Shown: piece after piece, positions 1 to 8,244 of the stretch | How positions within the stretch are numbered: the stretch's first letter is position 1 | Layout of the letters: every line of letters begins with the position of its first letter | Assembly (NCBI GenBank): GCA_003427395.1 | Contig: BFEA01000073.1 | Span: 2,783,926 to 2,806,311, forward strand | Reading direction: 5' to 3' | DNA from: Chara braunii | Taxonomy: Eukaryota > Streptophyta > Charophyceae > Charales > Characeae | Length of the DNA stretch: 22,386 bases | Notes under the pieces: generated by a model | Database searches by the model: none | Told to the model about the DNA's origin: nothing | The model's input: the letters and a program-made list of their open reading frames with translations, nothing else | Translations under genes and position numbers: made by a program

Positions 1-78
1 TTTTTTTTTTTTTTTTTTTGTCATCTCCGAAAACGCACACCACCACCCCGTGGCACCTGGCGCGCACACGAACGAACC

Positions 79-120
79 GGGGTGTGGGGACTGGGGCTCC
101 GGGGCGGTGGGGCACTGGGG
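79..120 (+). other. G-quadruplex-prone run, six GGGG tracts
   Basis: GGGG tracts start at 79, 86, 93, 101, 109 and 117, separated by loops of only 3-4 nt. This satisfies the usual intramolecular G4 rule (four or more G-runs, loops of 7 nt or less). Folding itself is inferred. Confidence 0.7.
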
Positions 121-176
121 CGCCATGGTGTGGGCGCAGGTCCGCCTGGGCGCCAGTTTGTGGGCGCTGAGGCGGT

Positions 177-204
177 GGGGCGCTGGGGCGCCGGGGCGCC
201 GGGG
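177..204 (+). other. G-quadruplex-prone run with 8-bp period
   Basis: GGGG tracts begin at 177, 185, 193 and 201, exactly 8 bp apart, with loops CGCT, CGCC and CGCC. The loops can also pair with each other (GGCGCC), so hairpin and G4 folds compete. Confidence 0.7.
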
Positions 205-352
205 TGTGGCTGGTGGCGGCCTGTTTAATTTTTTTTTTTCGTATGTGAGAACGCACCCCACCACCCCGTGGCCCCTGGCGCGCGCGCGTGAACGACCCGG
301 GGGCACGTTCACAAAAAACGCGCCATGCCGCGCGCTGCGCGTTTGAACGCCA

Positions 353-562
353 ATGAACGCGGCCCCGGGTCGTTTGAACGCGCATTCGGCGCGTTCAAGC
401 GGTTGCACAGAGTATGGCCATACACAGTTCAAGTGCCACAACCGGAAGGTCACGAAAAAGTTCCCGCCTACGATGGGACAGACACAAACCTCCTCCGCTT
501 CCCAGGGTAGCAACTTTGCCAGCAGTTCTGGCATTGCTTCGGGAAACGCGTCGGGCCAGTAG
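353..562 (+). pseudogene. Gag remnant with defective zinc knuckle
   Basis: A 69-residue open frame contains GCTEYGHTQFKC at roughly residues 20-31. This fits the last three ligands of the CX2CX4HX4C zinc knuckle that binds RNA in retroelement Gag. The first Cys position (three residues before the first visible Cys) is Ser. The Ser/Gly/Gln-rich tail afterwards is the usual low-complexity Gag C-terminus. The frame ends at 560-562, ahead of the protease region, and the rest of Gag (capsid-like part) is not visible upstream. Identification rests on the motif plus its position ahead of protease; alone it would be weak. Confidence 0.55.
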
Positions 563-1091
563 GAATTGTAGTTGTTCCTACTAGGATTGAGATGGTGGAT
601 ACACCCTCGCCGTCTCGAGAGATGGCCCAAGCTATTGACTTTGACGTCGTCCCGAGACCACATTCTGACCAATCGATACTCTGTTCGATGAATGTGTTCG
701 AATCCTTAGAGTAGCTAGAGGAGGAGTGGTCTAGATCAGGCCCGCATTAGCTTTTTGGACGGCCATGGCTAAAGCTCCTAAGGGTAAGTTATTTGTCGGC
801 GAGATAAAGATAGGTGGCCGTAAGGCTGGGGCATTCTACAATACATGTTCGACGAGGAACTTTATCAGTCGCGCTCGTGTTGATCGGCTGCGCTTACAGG
901 GGCAAGTGCACCGTCTCAGTCGACTGGTAAAGTCGACTTGTGCCAACAAACAGCGCATGGTAGTCAATGACTACCTAAAAGACGTTGAGTGTCTACTCCC
1001 GTATGGGAGAGGGGAACTGAGACACAAAATCTCGTTCCTAGTCAGCGATGATCTCCCTATGGATATTCTGCTAGGTATGTACTACCTTTAG
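563..1091 (+). pseudogene. Aspartic protease remnant, active site lost
   Basis: The open part (765-1091) aligns by eye with the protease of the minus-strand element: KGKLFVGEIKIGGRKAGA against KGDLLLADIEIARTRVGA, then AFYNTCSTRNFIS against ALLDSGSMQSYIS, and later PMDILLGMYYL against PFDLILGIDWH. The retropepsin catalytic triad D-S/T-G is therefore replaced by N-T-C, so no proteolytic activity is expected. The stretch 563-764 holds the linker with stops; MNVFESLE near 690 matches SISLDDSLDE in element 2. The product would have cut Gag-Pol into mature proteins. Confidence 0.75.
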
Positions 1092-1124
1092 GTTGCTCAG
1101 CTCCAGTTTGACTGGGACCGAAAA

Positions 1125-1412
1125 ATGGTTAAACACACGCTGCCCGAAGGGGGAACCGTCAGATTGCGCAAGTATAAAGCTAGTAGTCTGATTAAGTCCT
1201 ACGGGTGCATGTGTGGGGCCGCGTTTTATAATTATTATAAGCAAAATCTGGAGGAGGGTATGTACTTGGTGTATGTCTTTGTGGAGGGTGAGCCGGTGAA
1301 AATGCCTCCAGAGATAGAGGGAATGGTCGCTAACTACCTTGATCTATTTGAAGAGCCGAAAGGGGTTGTTGAGAGGGAAGTCGTCCACGTGATAGAGATT
1401 ATCCCAGTCTAG
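1125..1412 (+). pseudogene. Protease-RT connecting region of element 1
   Basis: This open frame ends with PPEIEGMVANYLDLFEEPKG and VHVIEIIPV. It matches the region just before the RT palm in element 2 (PPSIEKLLNEYKELFNEPTG, KHTVEIIPG). This is the typical Ty3/gypsy lead-in to reverse transcriptase. A stop at 1410-1412 and a one-base frame change in the A-run around 1419-1423 separate it from RT, which resumes in another frame with GRIYRMSPAELDEFR. Confidence 0.75.
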
Positions 1413-1422
1413 TATCCCAAAA

Positions 1423-2175
1423 GGTAGGATCTATCGGATGTCTCCAGCGGAGCTTGATGAGTTTCGCTGACAACTCAAGGATCTCATAGAGAAGGGTTGG
1501 ATCTGACCGAGTGTCTCCCCTTACAGATCTTTTGTCTTGTTTGTGCCTAAGAAGGGGGGGACGCTGAGGATGTGTATTGACTATAGAGGCCTCAATGCCA
1601 TCACTGTGAAGAACACAGAGCCCCTACCGCGCATCGATGACTTGTTGGACCGAGTGCAAGGGTGCCAGTACTTCAGCAAGATAGACCTGAAGTCTGGGTA
1701 CCATCAGATTGCAATTGGGCCCGAGGATCAACACAAAACCGCCTTTCAAACCAGGTACGGTCTGTACGAGTTTGTGGTGATGCCTTTTGGCCTTTGCAAT
1801 GCTCCTGACACCTTTCAGCACGCAATGAACAGGATATTTCATGACTACTAAGATAAGTTCGTCATCGTGTACCTCGACGACATAGTTATCTTTAGTAGGA
1901 CTGTCGAGGAGCACGCAACCCATGTAGACAAAGTCAGCCTCCTTCAACAACACCAGTTCAAGATTAACAGGGAAAAATGCGAGTTTGGCCGCACCTGGAT
2001 CTTGTATCTGCGTCATCAGATTTCCGTGGATGGCTTGAGGTCCGATGGCGCAAAGGTGGCCAGCATTCGTGATTGGCTGCATCCTCAGTCCGTTGCTGAG
2101 GTGAGGTCCTTCTTGGGTATGACAAGCTACTACCGCAATTTTGTTAAGAACTATAGCACAGTGGCCACGCCTTGA
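1423..2175 (+). pseudogene. Reverse transcriptase palm of element 1
   Basis: One frame runs through this interval with stops at 1468, 1504, 1849 and 2173. It contains [43 protein letters not shown] and the catalytic YLDD box within VIVYLDDIVIFS (about 1870), then FLGMTSYYRNFV. These are RT blocks 1-7 of Ty3/gypsy RT, which makes cDNA from element RNA. Both stops at 1468 and 1504 replace Arg-like positions as TGA (R to stop at GWI*PS, where element 2 has GWIRPS), consistent with CGA-to-TGA decay. The catalytic residues survive, but the frame cannot be translated whole. Confidence 0.92.
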
Positions 2176-2854
2176 TGGATCTCACACTCCTTGACACCCC
2201 ATGGGAGTGGACAGACACGTGTGAGGCTGCTTTTAAGCATTTGTAGCATGCTCTGACACACCATGAGGTCTTCAAATTACCTGATCCTGACAAACCTTTC
2301 ATTATGACTACGGATGCCAACCAATATGGCATTGGCGACGTGCTTGCGTAGCAGGAAGGGAAAAGTTGAGGCTCGTTGAGTACATGTCCAAAACGATGCC
2401 CTCTCAGAAGTTGGCTAAGTCCACTTATGAGAAATAACTCTACGCGATTTACAAGCCACTGACCCATTGGAGGCACTACCTCCTTGGGCGATTCTTCTAC
2501 ATCAGGATTGATCATCAGACCCTGAGGTGGATGAGGACCCAACCAATACTCTCCGATGTCTTGAAACGCAGGATTGAAGTGATATAACAGTATGACTTTG
2601 AGTCGAAGTATATCAAAGGGGAGTACAACAAGGCTGCTGATGTGTTGTCACATAGACCAGACTTCCTGGGTGCGCTGATAACTGAATTCGAGCTTGTGGA
2701 AGATGTTACTCGCTCATTGGTGGAAGCCTATCGCGAGAATCCGTTCATGGAAGAGATCATACGCAGACTCGAGGCAAATAATAAGGTCACCTCTAACGAG
2801 TTTGTGTTGGTCAACGGCCTGCTGTTCCTCGAGAAGGCCAGAAATTCCCAGTAG
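2176..2854 (+). pseudogene. RNase H domain and integrase linker of element 1
   Basis: The RNase H part lies in two frames. One has EWTDTCEAAFKHL, then FIMTTDANQYGIG with the first catalytic Asp. After a frameshift near 2370 the other has EYMSKTMPSQKLAKSTYEK followed by a stop at the position of the E in ELYA, then HWRHYLLG, IDHQTLRWM and AADVLSHRPDFLG with later Asp residues. The order matches TTDTSQYGVG, STYERELYAL, YSDHSTLKW and VADTLSRR in element 2. The 2642-2854 frame continues into the linker (NGLLFL). RNase H would remove the RNA strand after reverse transcription. Confidence 0.85.
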
Positions 2855-3960
2855 TGAGTCTTTGCGTAGTTTATTTTTAGGAGAATGCCACGATGCCACT
2901 AGATATTTTGGTTACAAGAAGACTGCAGCCAACTTGTTGCAGCAGTTCCGGTGGCCCACCATGATGAAAGACGCCAAGCTGTACGTGGAGACTTGTCAAC
3001 AATGTCAAGTGTGTCAATGGGACAAGCCACGCACACAGGCTTCTCTTGGGCTGCTCAAGCCCCTTCCGATTCCAGAGAGGCTGGGTGAAAGTCTGTCCAT
3101 GGATTTCATGAACACGCTGATCACAGCAAGAGTGGTATGAGATATGTCTTTGTGATTGTGGATAGGTTTAGTAAGTACGCTAGGTTAGTTGCGATGCCAG
3201 AAACAACTAAAACCGAGTACGTGATCAGACTGTTTAAGGAAAACTGGATCTGATGAAGTCTATTGTTAGTGATAGGGATGTATGTTTCACAAGTGATTTG
3301 TGGAAGGCTGCAGCTGCTGAACAAGGGACCCATCTGCAGATGACCTCTGGGAACCACCCAGAGGCAAACGGACAGGCCGAGCAGATGAATCGCGTTGTAC
3401 AACACCTGTTGAGGCATTACATTAAGCCCAATCAGGTAGACTAGGATAAGAAGCTTGCTCTCGTCGCCAGCCTGTAGAACAACGCAGTGCACAGCGCAAC
3501 AGGGGTTAGTCCCAACAGTTTGCTATTAACTTTCAAGCCTAGACTGCCCCTAGACTTCCTCCTACCTGAGAACCAGCCCACGGTTGTTCCCGGCACTCTG
3601 GGATTTGCTTACCGATATGAAGGTTTCATGCAGCAGGCAGTGGATAACATGCACAAAGCACAAGCGACGATGATAGAATCAAAAAACAAACACCGCCGCC
3701 CGTCTACATTTCAAGTTGGGATTAGAGTCTGGGTAAAGGCGTCCGAACTTGGGCAGGAGTACGGGATCTCCCGCAAGCTCATGCCATAGTACTTTGGACC
3801 ATGGGAAGTTCTAGACGTTGTTGGGGATGATCTCGATGGACCCTCCTATGTGGTAAAAATCCCTGGTCACCTTCGCACCTACCTTGTTTTTCACACCTCC
3901 AAACTTTCACCTTTCGAGGAAACCGATCAGTTTCCCTCTCATCGGTCTATGTTGCCTCCA
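2855..3960 (+). pseudogene. Integrase core of element 1
   Basis: The N-terminal zinc domain reads GECHDATRYFG, then CQQCQVCQ. The second His of the HHCC finger is Tyr (CAT to TAT), so zinc binding is probably lost. The catalytic core is spread over three frames: LSMDFM (first Asp), a frameshift near 3120, VFVIVDRFSKYA, another near 3243, IVSDRDVCFTS (second Asp) and HPEANGQAEQMN (Glu). All three DDE residues are present. Further stops interrupt at 3442 (VD*DK), 3475 and 3787 (MP*YFGPWEV). The C-terminal KHRRPSTFQVG and GPSYVVKIPGHLRTYLVFHTSKL is the usual GPY/F-type module before a chromodomain. Integrase would insert the cDNA. Confidence 0.88.
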
Positions 3961-3972
3961 ACCATGGATTGA

Positions 3973-4200
3973 GAAATCGACATCGACAACATTCTGGAAG
4001 ACAAGAAGATGTCGATGCCGAGATCATCTGGTAGGGGTCGACCTCCAAAGCGAAAGTTGCAGTTTCGTGGACGCTTCAGACATCACACGGATCCGAAAGA
4101 GGACAGATGGTTTACGAGAGAGGAACTGATCCACAGCGCTCCACAGGTTGTCGCTCATTATGAGAAGTCATTGTTGAAAAGAAAGCGCCATATTGGGTGA
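3973..4200 (+). pseudogene. Chromodomain at integrase C-terminus, with AT-hook-like insert
   Basis: After a stop at 3970-3972 the frame reads EIDIDNILEDKK, then SGRGRPPKRK (4027-4056), then LQFRGRFRHHTDPKEDRWFTREELIHSAPQVVAHYEKSL. The frame DRWFTREEL...APQVVAHYE parallels DRWLSKREL...APDIVAAYE in element 2, and both follow the chromodomain pattern (D-I/R-I-L, K-F-x-x-x-F, W, E-L, Y). Chromodomains in these integrases bind histone marks and steer insertion. The basic GRGRPPKRK segment between the first two strands fits an AT-hook core. Whether it binds DNA is inference. Confidence 0.8.
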
Positions 4201-4221
4201 ACTTCTCAGAGGACTGTCAAA

Positions 4222-5216
4222 ATATGGAGGAGGGAATGTGAGGCTCAAGGCCTCGGTAAGCCCTTTTGGGCCCTGCTTTAACAAGAACGACCACCCTAAG
4301 TAAATGCGGGCCTGATAAGTGACGAGAAGCCTATTTTTCCGTTTGTCGCAACTGGGGAAATTCAGGTAGTTACGCGGCGTCAGTTGGTTGAGTGAGCCCA
4401 GGCTCTGCCTATCAGCATCTGATTCGGGCTTCCTGACCCTTCCTGAATGTATCGGAGGCAGGCCCTGGGCCAGACACGAGTCACGAGCTGAACACAGCAC
4501 GCCTGGCAGTTGGACACAGGTAATTACTCGTGGCCCTGCGGAAGAGTCCTCCAGGACAGGGGCTCGACCACTTGGGGCCTACCGGAAGCTTTTGGGCAGA
4601 GGTCCAGGCCAGCCAGGCAGCCCACGACTGGCAGGCACTTTCCATGAAGGAAAGGGCCTGGCCACTGGCTGCTCATTCGGACAGTCGCTGTTTCATGCGC
4701 AAGCGCTTCTGCGCTAGTTGCGGATGCAAGTGCCTACGTGCTCACGGGCGAGCAGGGTTGACGCAGGCAGCCATAGCCGGGTTGGCCTGCGCATTGTTGG
4801 ATGACATGCATGGTGGTCTTCGGGTGCATGTGGCATCTGTGTGGGGGATCGAGGTTGTGAGTGAGGCGAGAGCATACCCAGTGCTTGATGCGGACGACAT
4901 TGGCCGAGATCTGCGCGTACTTCGGAAAGCCGTTGATGTCACCGGCGACATTGCAGATAGGCTAGATAGGATCTGCCAATTGTAGTCTGGGCGCTGAGCG
5001 CCAGATAGGGGAACGACATTGCTTCATTGATGATGATGACGAGACTATTCCACATTGTCATTTGTGAGCTCTGTTGTGCTCTTATTTGGTGTCATTCAAG
5101 TTGCATCGTGGTCAAAACTGTCTGGTTTCATATGTATGATGCGGCTTGGTTTCTGTATTTCGCTATCACTCATTGTCCTTGCAAAAACGAATTAGCGCAA
5201 AGAAGAATTCTGAAAT
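4222..5216 (+). mobile_element. Polypurine tract and 3' LTR of element 1 (end undefined)
   Basis: After the chromodomain stop, a purine-rich tract ATGGAGGAGGGAA (4224-4236) is followed by TGTGAGGCTC starting at 4237. This is the expected junction of polypurine tract and LTR (LTRs begin TG). The LTR end cannot be fixed because the 5' LTR is not in the window and no target duplication can be compared; 5216 is an outer guess at the start of AT-rich DNA. Open frames inside (4388-4717, 4530-4985) have no recognisable domain and are likely fortuitous. Confidence 0.45.
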
Positions 5217-5218
5217 AG

Positions 5219-5430
5219 AAAAAAAAAATCAAAAATTCACAGCAACGGAAGATTCGAAATAAGAAAATTGAATTTTTTAGCTACTTATGAATGTGCGATT
5301 CATAATTTCTAAAAAACTTAAAAAAAGCGAATTTGCGCGAAAGAGGATTCCTCATTTCTGGAAAAAAAAATTTCGAAATTTTCAGGAAGGAAATCGCGAA
5401 CGGAATTTTAATAAGGTTAATCCTAACTAA
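5219..5430. other. AT-rich spacer, no gene seen
   Basis: A-rich sequence with runs of 7-9 A and short near-repeats of GAAATTTTC/GAATTT type (for example 5260-5290 and 5355-5385). No coding, RNA or element signature was recognised. Confidence 0.6.
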
Positions 5431-5521
5431 TCAATCAATCAATCAATCGATCAATCAATCGATCAATCAATCAATCGATCAATCAATTAATCAATCAATC
5501 AATTGATCGATCGATCGATCT
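5431..5521. repeat. (TCAA)n / (TCGA)n microsatellite
   Basis: About 90 bp of 4-bp units, mostly TCAA with interspersed TCGA and one TTAA, ending in four TCGA-type units. It sits immediately inside the primer-binding site of the LTR at 5583, where the internal region of that element should be. Confidence 0.95.
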
Positions 5522-5567
5522 ACCCTTCCGCTCGCGAGTCAGGTCCGGAATCCGGATTCATTTGCGA

Positions 5568-5580
5568 GGCTACGATACCA
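5568..5580 (-). other. Primer-binding site of a third LTR element
   Basis: The minus strand reads TGGTATCGTAGCC, close to the initiator-Met tRNA 3' complement used by plant LTR elements (TGGTATCAGAGCC). It is preceded, 2 nt away, by an LTR end (CA at 5583-5584 on the minus strand). Geometry and sequence both fit a minus-strand 5' LTR/PBS junction. Confidence 0.6.
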
Positions 5581-5582
5581 AC

Positions 5583-6050
5583 TGATAGATGCTTGATCGA
5601 GCGATGTATATGGAGCCAAGGATCCGCCAAGTGATGAAAAGGACTCGGATGGACAATGCAGTGTCATCAAAGCATCAACAAGCAATGTACATCCAGCTAC
5701 ATACGAAAATAGCATAATGTACCACAACGAAAGACTCAAAGATATGACCTGACCTGTCAGATACTGACGCGACACCGCATCACACACCACACATGTGAGA
5801 AAGAGGAGGGACCTCATACACAGAGGAAAGGTCCCTCCTTGATACCATGGATGAAGAGATGGGGGAGAGGCGAGGCGAAGGTGGAGATGAGGGAGAAGAC
5901 CAAGATCGCGATAGCGAATCCCGAAAATAGTCTCCCCGCCGAATGTCCAATCAATGTCTGCCACAAAATATCGAATCAGATCCTGGGCGTCGAGGCCCGA
6001 TGTAACCTCTGCCTGTAAGAAGAAGAAGAAGAAGAAGAAGAAGGAAGGAG
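5583..6050 (-). mobile_element. Third LTR (minus strand), start undefined
   Basis: The LTR end is defined by ATCTATCA at 5583 next to the PBS. Going upstream on the minus strand the sequence includes an 11-bp inverted repeat (5804-5839). Its segment 5601-5692 recurs at 22295-22386 at roughly 80 percent identity. I cannot locate the TG start; the upper limit given is a guess near the (AAG)n tract at 6018-6045. A 220-residue open frame on the minus strand (5539-6201) crosses the LTR and PBS and has no recognisable domain, so I do not treat it as a gene. Confidence 0.45.
5804..5839. repeat. 11-bp perfect inverted repeat in the third LTR
   Basis: AGGAGGGACCT (5804-5814) and AGGTCCCTCCT (5829-5839) pair perfectly around a 14-nt loop. 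In an LTR this could be an RNA hairpin in R/U5 or simply chance; function unknown. Confidence 0.7.
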
Positions 6051-6062
6051 GAAAGAGAAGAG

Positions 6063-6601
6063 ATGGAGGGCGAGAGCAAGAAGAAGAAGAAGATGTCGTC
6101 CTCCGCACTATCTCACCTGCAGGTAACTGCCACCATGTACTAATTGTCACCGCGTGTTTGTGCTGCAGGGCGCTGGCGAGAAGTCCAGCTATGGCGCCCA
6201 AGTAAGTACTCCGCCAATGCAGGCATGGCCTCCGCCTTACTTCCTACCTACGCCTCTACCTCTAGTGCAGCGCTGTCTCGCGCTGCTCCAGCAGCGTGTC
6301 CCCCAAGAAGTGAGCTACTCGAAATGTGTGTTTGCCCCGGCCTGGCCCAGCTATATGTAGCGTTGCGCCTCACTGGTGTGCCTTCGTGTGCCTCTGCTCT
6401 TGGTCTCAAAACGGCCTGCCTGGGTCCCTACCGGACCTCCAGGCCCTCCCTGCTGATGCAGCAGGGAGCGTCCACTACCGGACGAAAGTGGACCTGGCCC
6501 AAAAGAGCCTGCTTGCATATGTACCAGGCCAAAAACGTGGCCTTTGTCCGAACAGACCCAAGCTCTGTTCGGACGAACTGCAAGTCCGAAACGATGCTTG
6601 A
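6063..6601 (+). CDS. Candidate small spliced gene, four exons, unknown product
   Basis: This is a tentative model I do not recognise. Exon 1, 6063-6122, starts at an ATG with G at -3 and +4 and reads MEGESKKKKKMSSSALSHLQ. Intron 1, 6123-6168, is GTAACT...CTAAT...GCAG. Exon 2, 6169-6201, reads GAGEKSSYGAQ and ends at GTAAGTA. Intron 2, 6202-6270, has a strong pyrimidine tract and GTGCAG. Exon 3, 6271-6309, reads RCLALLQQRVPQE and ends at GTGAGC. Exon 4, 6443-6601, begins ALPADAAGSVHYRTKVDLAQ and ends TGA. All introns are phase 0, giving 96 residues, and AATAAATAAATAAA follows at 6623. Weak points: intron 1 is only 46 nt, exons are tiny, and exon 4 contains two perfect hairpins, which may mean non-coding DNA. 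No transcript evidence is available. Confidence 0.25.
6446..6468. repeat. 10-bp perfect hairpin
   Basis: CTCCCTGCTG (6446-6455) and CAGCAGGGAG (6459-6468) pair around a 3-nt loop ATG. Confidence 0.75.
6546..6574. repeat. 11-bp perfect hairpin
   Basis: GTCCGAACAGA (6546-6556) and TCTGTTCGGAC (6564-6574) pair around a 7-nt loop. With 6446-6468 it makes a hairpin-rich 130-bp stretch. Confidence 0.75.
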
Positions 6602-7206
6602 ACAGACAAAAATAGGGCAGCAAATAAATAAATAAATGCTGCCTCAAATTGAAGCATGTGGCCCTAAGGCTGGCCCTGGGCCACCAGGGCAACCGTCTGA
6701 AGGGCGTGCGGCCTGGGGGGCCCTCGCAACCCTCGGGCCCCCAAAATGGGGCCCGTGTGCAGGCTCAGCATGTAACATTGGGATTCTTGGAAATATCAAT
6801 GCATTGATTGTCTGGAGGGAGCGGGATATTAATGAGAATTGAGTAATTTCAATTCTATTTTTGGTATAAGTGCTTCCACTGTGTATTCTGTCATCCGGTG
6901 TGGTGTGAATTGCTCTCTCTCCAAGATCTCTTGTTGTTGCGCATGTGTATGGGAACGTGTGGATGCCATGTTGTATCTCGTTTCAATCAGGCACATAACA
7001 CACTGACCCCACTACAAGGAGAGGTCGTAAGCCTCTCTTTGTGGGATTAGTATGTCCCGGTGGTCACCCGACTATCAGTTAATGGCAGGTAACTACAGCT
7101 GGAGGAGCGAGGAGAAGCTCAGTTTTTGCCATTAATACAACAAGGACTCAACCACAGCCTGAGAATCATTGACTAACTGGAAGACAAAATGTTAATGTGA
7201 GGCATC
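6602..7206. other. Spacer between candidate gene and LTR
   Basis: It contains AATAAATAAATAAA near 6623 (possible polyadenylation signal), a GC-rich inverted repeat GGGGGCCC/GGGCCCCC near 6715-6745, and an imperfect hairpin at 7008-7044 (CCCAC...GAGAGG with CCTCTC...GTGGG, loop TCGTAAG region). No coding gene recognised. The last five bases (GCATC, 7202-7206) would be the target-site copy flanking the LTR at 7207. Confidence 0.5.
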
Positions 7207-8205
7207 TGCAATGAACCCAAATCGTGAGACAGTTGTCAACAATGCAAGTCCAGATAAATGTCCATCGGCTGATGATTAATCATAGTCCAAATCGTAACCA
7301 GACAGAATGAGGTGAGGTAATCATACACAGACGAAGAGAGGAGAGGGAGAAGAGACAAAGGAGAGGAAGTAAAATGCCCACTCCTGCTTCGGGCTCCCTC
7401 CTCTACTGCCACCTCAACAATCAATAGTCTGAACGAGTATCCGAGTATCCTCAATGTGCCAAGTGGCACGTCTAATCAGTTCCACATCAGCATCTGGAGC
7501 AATGTCGACATGAAGACCATCAGGTACGTATCCTTGAACTCTCCACAGTCCTGATCTCCTCCTGAAGCAACGATGAAGTAGAACAGCAATGTCGATTACG
7601 TAGTCCAAGTCTCAGAACACGTGGCAGCATCCACGTCAGCCAAATGATACACGTGGCAGCAGCCACATCAGCGAAGGCGCATGGCAGCTGCCACGTCAGC
7701 ATGCCAAGAAGACAGGAGCAAGCCGGCCACGATGCCGGACTAGCAGCGCCTCGCCAAGTCACAATGCCAGCAGCGTCGAGCTAGCGTTGAAGTCAACGCG
7801 TGAAGTCAGCATCAACGCAAGACAAAATGAATGAATCAAAGCCAGAAAGTCAACTCTTATGTAGTGCTGACACGGGGTCTGGACCCCGAATGTTGTATCC
7901 CTCGGCCGTCCAGATCTCGATGCGAATGAGGGCTCAGATCGGCCTGAAACCGAATTCCCTTCGGCCTGGATGTTGTCTGGGTACCTGCGCACAACAAGTG
8001 AGTGTATCCATCCCAGGGCCTGGGTGCGGTACCTTTGACTCTACAGTTGACTTTGACTCTTCAATTTCTTGTGTGCAGTGTTCGGTCACACAGCCACACT
8101 CGACAGACTCAGGCCTGGGCGTGTCTTGGTCACACAGCCCAGCGCAGACCTTCTCAGGTATGCGTGGCTTGGGGCTGAGTTATGGGCCCAAACAGGGTTA
8201 TTACA
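7207..8205 (-). mobile_element. 3' LTR of element 2 (999 bp)
   Basis: On the minus strand it begins TGTAATAACCC (8205) and ends TTCATTGCA (7207), with TG...CA ends. Nearly the whole length recurs in opposite orientation at 15844-16821, which is followed there by a PBS, confirming the LTR boundaries. It carries several TTGACT (W-box type) cores and TGCCACGTCA / CACGTGGCAGC motifs around 7610-7700. The open frame at 7236-7469 (minus) is present in both copies but has no recognised domain and is most likely incidental to LTR conservation. Confidence 0.88.
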
Positions 8206-8225
8206 TTCCTGCCGGCCCATTTTCG
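8206..8225 (-). other. Polypurine tract region of element 2
   Basis: The minus strand reads AAATGGGCCGGCAGGAA directly before the LTR TG. It is purine-rich but imperfect. Position between the chromodomain stop (8245) and LTR start (8205) fits the plus-strand primer of reverse transcription. Confidence 0.5.
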
Positions 8226-8244
8226 AGTTTCACCGCAGAAATAT

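Larger units (their letters stand above)
1..350. repeat. GC-rich diverged tandem duplication with poly-T tracts
   Basis: A poly-T run (1-19) leads into a GC-rich unit. The segment around 31-70 (ACGCAC, CACCACCCCGTGG, CCTGGCGCGC) recurs at 249-290, again after a T-rich tract (227-239), giving a period near 218 bp. The material between is G-rich on the plus strand. I see no credible coding; the open frame at 50-346 is compositional. The poly-T start may be a contig edge. Confidence 0.6.
353..4236 (+). mobile_element. Degenerate Ty3/gypsy chromovirus (element 1), internal region
   Basis: The order gag knuckle, protease, RT, RNase H, integrase, chromodomain on the plus strand is that of a Ty3/gypsy chromovirus. 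Every domain has a recognisable counterpart in the minus-strand element at 7207-14265, but here the reading frame is broken by many stops and several frameshifts. The 5' LTR, primer-binding site and most of gag are absent or lie beyond the GC-rich repeat. The number of lesions marks it as clearly older than element 2 and incapable of autonomous movement. Confidence 0.9.

Noticed and set aside
4530-4985. 151-residue open frame in the first element's LTR
   Set aside because: It lies inside an LTR of a dead element and has no known motif; overlapping frames are also open.
5539-6201. 220-residue minus-strand open frame
   Set aside because: It spans a PBS, LTR sequence and a (CTT)n tract giving poly-Phe; no recognisable domain.
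7236-7469. 77-residue frame conserved in both LTR copies (also 16559-16792)
   Set aside because: Conservation is explained by the near identity of the two LTRs; no domain or separate start signals.
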